Below are positions 7,294-11,466 of a DNA stretch of 11,466 nt, piece by piece. The DNA lies in the NCBI GenBank assembly GCA_028290305.1, contig JAQGKC010000257.1:1-11466 (forward strand). The letters run 5' to 3'. Under the pieces are notes generated by a model, which was not told where the DNA came from, did not search any database, and saw nothing but the letters and a program-made list of their open reading frames with translations. The DNA comes from Bradyrhizobium sp. (GTDB lineage: Bacteria; Pseudomonadota; Alphaproteobacteria; Rhizobiales; Xanthobacteraceae). The first letter of the stretch is position 1; the number at the start of each line of letters is the position of its first letter. A program made the translations under genes and the position numbers.

Positions 7294-8670
7294 ATGAGTT
7301 CAGTTCGATCAGTTGATGAGGTCGCCGGTGAACTTTCCGACACGTTTTCCGGGCAATTCCTGAGGCCGGCGGACGCAGGTTACGAGGAAGCGAGAAGGGT
7401 CCACAATGGTCTGGTAGACAAGCGCCCGGCGTTGATCGCCAGATGTCGCGGCGCCGCCGATGTGGTCGATGCCGTCAACCTCACGCGTAACCTAGGCCTC
7501 GAAGTCGCGGTTCGCGGTGGCGGTCACAACGTGGCAGGGCGCGCGACCATCGATGGCGGACTGGTAATCGACCTGTCGCCGATGAAAGGAATTCACGTCG
7601 ATCCCAAAGGCCGCACGGTACGGGCGCAGGGTGGCGTCACCTGGGCCGAGCTCAATCGCGAGACGCAACTACACGGTCTGGCGGTCACGGGCGGGGTTGT
7701 TTCAAGCACCGGGATCGCTGGGCTCACCCTGGGTGGTGGGCTGGGCTGGTTAATGGGCAAGTATGGCCTCGCCCTCGACAATCTTCGATCCGTCGAACTC
7801 ATCACCGCCGAAGGCAAGGTAGTGCGGACAAGCAAGGATGAAGAACCTGATCTGTTCTGGGCTGTTCGCGGTGGAGGTGGAAACTTCGGCGTGGCGACTT
7901 CGTTAGAGTATCAGCTCCATGCGGTAGGTCCCACGGTCACCGCCGGTCTGGTTGCGCACCTGTTTGACCGAGCCCGTGACCTGCTGAGGTTCTTTCGCGA
8001 CAGCACTGCATCACGGCCTGATGAACATACGATCTTCGGAACCCTCACTCATGCTCCGGACGGTTCGGGTACGAAGTTGGCGGCCCTGGCGACATGTCAC
8101 TGCGGTTCACTTGGCGCCGGCGAAGAAGCAATACGGCCACTCAAGCAATTCGGGTCTCCCGCCCTCGATGCTCTCGGTCCAATGTCCTACTGCCAGCTCA
8201 ATGGGATGCTCGATGGTGCCTATCCGCGAGGTGCATTCAACTATTGGAAATCGAGCTTCCTTGCTCGGTTGAGCGACGATGCTATCGACACGATGATCGG
8301 GTGCTTCGCACGATGCCCAACCCCGATGGGTCAGTTGCTCCTCGAGCACGTCCACGGCGCCGCGGCCCGGATCGGTGTCGGCGACACGGCCTTCCCGCAC
8401 CGTACGGAAGGCTACAACTTCCTCGTGCTCTCCCAATGGACGGAGCCGACTAATACCAACGCGTGCATCGCCTGGGCGCGAGAGACCTATGCCGAGATGC
8501 AGCCCTTCGTCGCCTCCGGCCGGTACGTGAATTACCTGGATGACGACGAGGCGGGCGACCCGGTCCGCAGCGCATACGGAGCCAACTACCGGCGCCTCCA
8601 GAAACTCAAGACGAAGTACGATCCGAAAAACTTCTTCCGCATGAACCAGAATATTCGGCCGTTGGCCTGA
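7294..8670 (+). CDS. FAD-binding oxidoreductase, berberine-bridge enzyme type
   Basis: A 458-residue flavoprotein with an N-terminal FAD_binding_4 domain (about residues 45-185) and a C-terminal BBE motif (YDPKNFFRMNQNI near 440-452). VRGGGHNVAG (residues 73-82) supplies His78, the residue that covalently holds FAD in this family. The segment where bicovalent members have Cys reads GIAGLTLGGG (140-149), with Ala at the expected place, so I infer a single histidyl link. Members oxidise sugars, alkaloids, polyketides or other alcohols with O2; the substrate here is unknown. The start is supported by GAGGAG at 7282-7287, six bases before the ATG. No Tat or Sec signal is seen. The gene is divergent from, and probably controlled by, the LysR regulator. 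Confidence 0.93.
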   Translation: MSSVRSVDEVAGELSDTFSGQFLRPADAGYEEARRVHNGLVDKRPALIARCRGAADVVDAVNLTRNLGLEVAVRGGGHNVAGRATIDGGLVIDLSPMKGIHVDPKGRTVRAQGGVTWAELNRETQLHGLAVTGGVVSSTGIAGLTLGGGLGWLMGKYGLALDNLRSVELITAEGKVVRTSKDEEPDLFWAVRGGGGNFGVATSLEYQLHAVGPTVTAGLVAHLFDRARDLLRFFRDSTASRPDEHTIFGTLTHAPDGSGTKLAALATCHCGSLGAGEEAIRPLKQFGSPALDALGPMSYCQLNGMLDGAYPRGAFNYWKSSFLARLSDDAIDTMIGCFARCPTPMGQLLLEHVHGAAARIGVGDTAFPHRTEGYNFLVLSQWTEPTNTNACIAWARETYAEMQPFVASGRYVNYLDDDEAGDPVRSAYGANYRRLQKLKTKYDPKNFFRMNQNIRPLA

Positions 8671-8705
8671 GCTAACCTCATGTGAAAGCATCGGGGAATT
8701 GTCCA

Positions 8706-8911
8706 ATGCCGATCCTGTGCCGACCCGCCCGCGAGGAGGACCTGGGGAGAAGCGATCAGCTTGTCGTTGCCAGCATCAACGACCTCACCCAACGGCTCTA
8801 AGGACCGCGGTCGAGCACGGCATGCGCGTCATCTGTCCGATGCTGTTGATGTCGACACGCGATTTTGGAGATTGGACCGGGTATCTGCCCCGCAATCCGG
8901 GTTTCATGTGA
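8706..8911 (+). pseudogene. Decayed GNAT N-acetyltransferase (N- and C-terminal remnants)
   Basis: Two fragments in different frames lie back to back. 8706-8801 encodes a 31-residue peptide with the typical GNAT opening CRPAREEDLGRSDQLVV and ASINDLTQRL, then stops. In another frame, about 8802-8911 encodes RTAVEHGMRVICPMLLM and then STRDFGDWTGYLPRNPGFM before a stop, which resembles the C-terminal end of a GNAT-like protein. The central ~100 or more residues, including the acetyl-CoA loop, are missing, so an internal deletion plus frameshift has occurred. It begins 35 bases after the FAD oxidoreductase stop codon and ends 22 bases before repeat copy C. Assignment of both parts to one protein is from memory of family sequences. 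Confidence 0.6.
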
Positions 8912-9313
8912 CGCAAATGACTGCTTCTTCTGACGCACTTTGCTGACGTTGACGTTTTGACCAATGTCCGGTTTGCGCCCCAGAAGCGGTCATTCCATAA
9001 CCACTCACTCGACGTCATTGATCCGGATGATTGCCGAGCAGCTTTGGGAGATAAGACGCTATGCGCGCCCTCTCAATCCTTGGTTACTGCGCTGAAATCG
9101 CGTGCCGTCATCTTTATGTTAACCGACGGCGATCGGCGGTGATTGCGCAAGAACGGAAGCGAAAGAGCGGTAGAGGTTGGCGCATTGAATTGATCGCAGG
9201 CATCACGGCGACAACTTCGTTCCCGGACTGATAACACTGGCAAAAATTGGAGCGGTGTTCAGCCTGATTGTCAGAATGAGATCGGAAAATTCGTGCTAGG
9301 TCTTTGAAAAATT

Positions 9314-9357
9314 TGGAGCGGGTGAAGGGAATCGAACCCTCGTATTCAGCTTGGAAG
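9314..9357 (-). repeat. tRNA-Gly(UCC) 3'-half-like sequence, copy C (best preserved, att-like)
   Basis: The cleanest copy: on the minus strand, anticodon loop CTTCCAA, stem GCTGA, T arm GAGGGTTCGATTCCC, acceptor CACCCGC, discriminator T and CCA. The 3' acceptor half would pair with a GCGGGTG 5' end, as in tRNA-Gly(UCC), but no such 5' half lies upstream on the minus strand. This suggests a copy of a real tRNA gene's 3' end rather than a decayed whole tRNA. Confidence 0.72.
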
Positions 9358-9383
9358 TCTCGAAATACTCTAGTGTTTTCAAA

Positions 9384-9454
9384 GGCCGTTCTGACATTTT
9401 TGGTGTTTTTGGCCCATTGAGATCATTACAGAATTTCTCGTTGTCAGAATGGCC
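9384..9454. repeat. T module with 13-bp inverted ends, copy C
   Basis: The arms GGCCGTTCTGACA (9384-9396) and TGTCAGAATGGCC (9442-9454) are inverted repeats matching at 12 of 13 positions; the one mismatch would be a G-U wobble in RNA. The 45-base interior is AT-richer than the surroundings and shared with copies A and B. The module could fold as a hairpin or act as the ends of a very small non-autonomous element. Confidence 0.65.
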
Positions 9455-9496
9455 GTCGCGGGCCCCATGGCCGCAGCCAAAACCCGTTTTACGTCT

Positions 9497-9640
9497 CTAC
9501 GGAAATCCGTGAAGTAAGGGTGGTAGCGCCTTTACAAGCAACACGGCGCTTCCGCCCAGCACGCTGGCACCCACGACGAGCAGGGATAGGACGCGCTCCC
9601 AAAGCATCTCGTTGCTGGCGACGTCATTCGAATATGGCAT
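9497..9640 (-). CDS. Possible small membrane protein, unrecognised
   Basis: A 47-residue frame with one strongly hydrophobic segment (LSLLVVGASVLGGSAVLLV) flanked by an acidic N-terminus and a short PPLLHGFP tail, as in small single-span membrane proteins. About two thirds of third codon positions are G or C, somewhat supporting coding. There is no convincing ribosome binding site, and an in-frame ATG 39 bases further upstream is equally possible. I recognise no family. It lies between repeat copy C and a gene-poor stretch. Confidence 0.3.
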   Translation of the reverse strand: MPYSNDVASNEMLWERVLSLLVVGASVLGGSAVLLVKALPPLLHGFP

Positions 9641-9950
9641 CTGTGTGCACCCGCTTTTGTGGTGTGTCCAAGACGTCATAGACTGAGTCGCGGGATCGCC
9701 GAGCGGCGAAAATTTGCCAGAAAATTAACTCATGATTCACCGACTCGGACGCCCTGCTCGAGTGGTGTTGGTGTCTGTTTGGATTGCCTGCGATTCGCTC
9801 CGGACCGGGCGTCCATATGGGCGCTATCGAGCGATGTCCAAGATAGAGAGGGGTAGAACAGATCCTAGTCCGGGGTCGGCTTCCAGGCCACCCGCATCAG
9901 TTTACGACTGACGGAAGTCATGGCTAGTCCTCAGCTATCGTTGGGCGGAG

Positions 9951-10023
9951 ATGCGATTCCGACATGTTCGCAGCGCGAGCAGCGTTGAGGCCACTCTGGA
10001 ATTTTCCCTTGTCGGAATACAGG
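9951..10023. repeat. Partial composite repeat, copy E (T module only)
   Basis: A 63-bp unit bounded by ATTCCGACA (9956-9964) and TGTCGGAAT (10010-10018), a perfect 9-bp inverted pair. The interior GAGGCCACTCTGGAATTTTCCC aligns with GAGATCATTACAGAATTTCTC of copy C, and the last 20 bases match at about 16 positions. Relative to the other copies, both arms carry the same T-to-C/A-to-G exchange, preserving complementarity. Confidence 0.6.
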
Positions 10024-10073
10024 GCCGTCGTGAACGGGAAATCTGATCGACCCGCACAATCGGGGGGTCGAGT

Positions 10074-10095
10074 CGGTAGAGCGCTACCGCTTTTT
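10074..10095 (+). terminator. Terminator-like hairpin
   Basis: CGGTAG (10074-10079) and CTACCG (10084-10089) pair around the four-base loop AGCG and are followed by C and five Ts. This is the form of a rho-independent terminator on the plus strand, but no intact plus-strand gene ends just upstream, so it may be a remnant or fortuitous. Confidence 0.35.
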
Positions 10096-10286
10096 CCCCA
10101 CACGACCCAAATCCGCGATATTTCCTCCGGTCGTTCGCCTGGTCTAAAATCTCGAAAGCTGTCGAGGGGTAGGGTCACCCCCGCTCAGCGACAACAAAAC
10201 AAGACATTGTCCCTACAGGGAGTGGGAACGATCGATCAGGGACGGACGTGCCGGCAAGGGCAGACGACGGATGCCCCATATCACGA

Positions 10287-10858
10287 TCATCTGGCAACCC
10301 GGGTCCCTAACAAGGCTTCGACCTGAGCGCGGGTCGGTGCACTCGCCTGAGCTCCGAGTTGTTGGCATGCAAGGCTGCCGGCCGCAGCGCCACGCTCAAG
10401 GCATTCGAGAAGCCCCATGCGCTCGCTCATCGCGGCGGCCAGCGCGCCAACGAACGCATCGCCGGCTCCTGTCGTGTCGACGACGTTGGTTGGAAAGCCC
10501 TTGATCCGATACTCGGTCACCCCATCATGCGCGACGACACCGTCAGAACCCAATGTGACGGCAGCTACAATATGGTGGCGCCGGGCAACATTTTCGGCGA
10601 ATGACAGCGGTTCATCGGATAGGCCCAGAGCCTTAGCAATCGTCGCCGCCTCTTGCTTGTTGACAATCAGCGTGTCGCAGGTGGCAAGAAACTCCTCGCC
10701 CATACCCTCGGCAGGAGCGGCATTGAGGATCCGATGGAGCTGTCGCGATTTGGCCCAACGCAGTCCTTCGATCGTGATATCGTCACGAAGCTCCCGCTGA
10801 ACCAGAAAGACATCGCCGGGCCGCACACTCAGCTCATGGCCGAGACCGATAAGGTGGG
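10287..10858 (-). pseudogene. PfkB/ribokinase-family sugar kinase, N-terminal part missing
   Basis: The C-terminal ~60% of a ribokinase-type carbohydrate kinase, which would phosphorylate a sugar with ATP. Visible are RPGDVFLVQ, the NxxE motif (NKQE) involved in Mg/phosphate binding, TLGSDGVV, and the DTTGAGDAF signature with its catalytic Asp. The C-terminus (LLGTRVAR) looks complete. Family members are about 300 residues; only about 179 follow the first possible GTG start at 10826. The frame stays open further upstream into DNA that reads as an ABC transporter on the other strand, so homology ends near 10855-10858. The N-terminal sugar-binding half and the real start are lost, so I regard it as non-functional. 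An intact sugar-use operon probably once surrounded it. Confidence 0.8.
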
Positions 10859-11281
10859 CGCAACGTGGCCATGGCCTTCGAGCATTTCGGTCTTTACCCG
10901 CACATGACGGTAGCCGAGAACATTGGCTATCCGCTCAAGCTGCGTGGTCGCAGCCTAGCCGATGTCGCGCGCGACGTTGTCTCTATTGCCGGCATCGACG
11001 GCGAGAACGGAACCGTAGTATTTGACGACGTCAGCCTCGTCAGCCCGGATCGCGCAGGCGCGATGATGAAGGGTCGCGTGGCATTGATCGAGCGTGTCGG
11101 TTCGTCGCTCGTGGTCAATCCACACCGCCCAACTGCCAAAGCGCGTTCGAAAGACCGCGTCGCTCCTGCAGGCGGGACCAAGCCGTTGTTTGGGACCAAC
11201 CCGATGAAGATATCGTCCACGGGCAGTTCCTGTTGGGCATTGGATACTGAGTCGGATCGCAAGCTCGCGCGGGTTATTTGA
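10859..11281 (+). pseudogene. Sugar ABC transporter ATPase (UgpC/MalK type) fragments
   Basis: The frame opens at the junction with the kinase remnant and reads RNVAMAFEHFGLYPHMTV, then AENIGYPLKLRGRS, up to about 10996. This corresponds to the Q-loop region of UgpC/MalK-type ATPases, where FQ is expected and FE is found. The Walker A half before it is missing, and the signature, Walker B and H-loop parts after it are absent. A later stretch, KGRVALIERVGSSLVV (about 11066-11116), resembles the C-terminal TOBE domain, implying a large internal deletion. Further on, VAPAGGTKPLFGTNPM (11159-11206) resembles the Ldh2 malate/lactate dehydrogenase family. The open frame is thus a mosaic of gene pieces. 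No functional product is expected. Confidence 0.65.
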
Positions 11282-11319
11282 GCAGTCCGCCGGACCACTG
11301 CTGCACCAGATGTTGAACA

Positions 11320-11335
11320 TTAATCACTTGTTAAC
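11320..11335. promoter_or_regulatory. CtrA binding site candidate (TTAA-N7-TTAAC)
   Basis: TTAA (11320-11323), seven bases TCACTTG, then TTAAC (11331-11335) match the full alphaproteobacterial CtrA consensus exactly. It lies 41 bases before the ATG at 11377, a position usual for CtrA-controlled promoters. It suggests that the gene starting there is cell-cycle or motility regulated. Confidence 0.6.
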
Positions 11336-11376
11336 CATACGGTCGCCTAATGCGAACCATTGGAGAGAATTAGACC

Positions 11377-11466
11377 ATGTCGGCCCCTGCGACGCGACCG
11401 AAGTCGATGCCTTTTTCGGCCGCTCTTACCTTTCGTTCGTTTGCCAGGCCGGCGGTTCGCGTTGCG
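11377..11466 (+). CDS. Start of an unrecognised protein, cut by the window end
   Basis: Thirty codons are open from ATG to the window edge, beginning MSAPATRPKSMPFSAALTF and with many basic and small residues (FRSFARPAVRVA follows). GGAGAG at 11362-11367 precedes the ATG by nine bases. The N-terminus could be a cytoplasmic leader before a membrane segment, as in chemoreceptors, but that is a guess. The exact CtrA box upstream is the best evidence that this is a real gene. Confidence 0.5.
   Translation, partial: MSAPATRPKSMPFSAALTFRSFARPAVRVA

Larger units (their letters stand above)
8934..9454 (+). repeat. Composite interspersed repeat, copy C (modules N-P-G-T)
   Basis: This is the counterpart of copy A in the same orientation. 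It has an N module (8934-8986) and a P module beginning near 9072 (TCAATCCTTGGTT, GTGCCGTCATCTT, GATTGCGCAAG, GAAGCGAAAGAGCGGTAG). The tRNA-like G module (9314-9357) and the T module (9384-9454) follow. Small insertions and deletions relative to copy A fall between modules, and no reading frame is conserved between the copies, arguing for a non-coding element. Confidence 0.75.
9680..10286. other. Gene-poor stretch
   Basis: Frames here are short and overlap on both strands, with no family resemblance. The stretch contains the partial repeat copy E (9951-10023) and a terminator-like hairpin (10074-10095). The remainder shows nothing I can name. Confidence 0.4.

Noticed and set aside
8107..8706. 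199-codon minus-strand frame
   Set aside because: It is antisense to the FAD oxidoreductase, whose family motifs are clear; no ribosome binding site or recognisable domain.
9314..9357. A complete tRNA-Gly gene
   Set aside because: Only the 3' half is present in all three copies. No GCGGGTG 5' acceptor strand or D arm lies at the expected distance upstream on the minus strand.
1..11466. CRISPR array, toxin-antitoxin pair, integrase or transposase gene
   Set aside because: No regularly spaced short repeats, no tyrosine/serine recombinase or DDE transposase motifs, and no small two-gene module with family features were found on either strand.

Overview
This is a GC-rich alphaproteobacterial fragment. 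It is most likely from the Bradyrhizobium/Rhodopseudomonas group (Nitrobacteraceae). The reasons are the protein styles (HdeD/LapA/patatin/GntP, a GcvA-type LysR), alphaproteobacterial regulatory DNA (a full CtrA box, TTAA-N7-TTAAC, near the right edge) and interspersed repeats of a type I associate with that group. The genus is an inference from sequence style, not a database result.

Layout from left to right. 1-437 is intergenic, with a short repeat fragment and a plausible promoter. 438-1436 is a complete aldo/keto reductase gene. 1451-1986 is the first copy of a composite repeat. 2127-5521 is a four-gene minus-strand cluster, read hdeD-like > lapA-like > patatin phospholipase > GntP-type permease, tightly spaced and probably one operon. 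5574-5815 is a second, shorter repeat copy just upstream of that operon. 5816-6287 has no recognisable gene. 6288-7187 (minus) and 7294-8670 (plus) are a divergent pair: a LysR-type regulator and a berberine-bridge-type FAD oxidoreductase. The 106 bp between them holds two T-N11-A palindromes. 8706-8911 is a decayed GNAT acetyltransferase. 8934-9454 is the third repeat copy. 9455-10286 is gene-poor, with one possible small membrane ORF, a partial repeat and a terminator-like hairpin. 10287-11281 is a wreck: the C-terminal part of a PfkB sugar kinase (minus) sits head-to-head with fragments of a sugar ABC transporter ATPase (plus). A CtrA box then precedes a CDS that runs off the window at 11377.

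The most notable signal is the repeat system. Three same-orientation copies each contain an equally long 44-nt stretch matching the 3' half of tRNA-Gly(UCC), from the anticodon loop through the encoded CCA. Each is followed by a ~60-bp module bounded by inverted repeats (TTCTGACA/TGTCAGAA). A fourth module copy has compensatory changes in the inverted repeat (TTCCGACA/TGTCGGAA). The three copies bracket the two intact gene modules (2.1-5.5 kb and 6.3-8.7 kb), and broken genes lie to their right. This looks like an accretion zone built around tRNA-derived attachment-like repeats, or else a dispersed repeat family carrying a tRNA fragment. No integrase or transposase gene is visible in the window.
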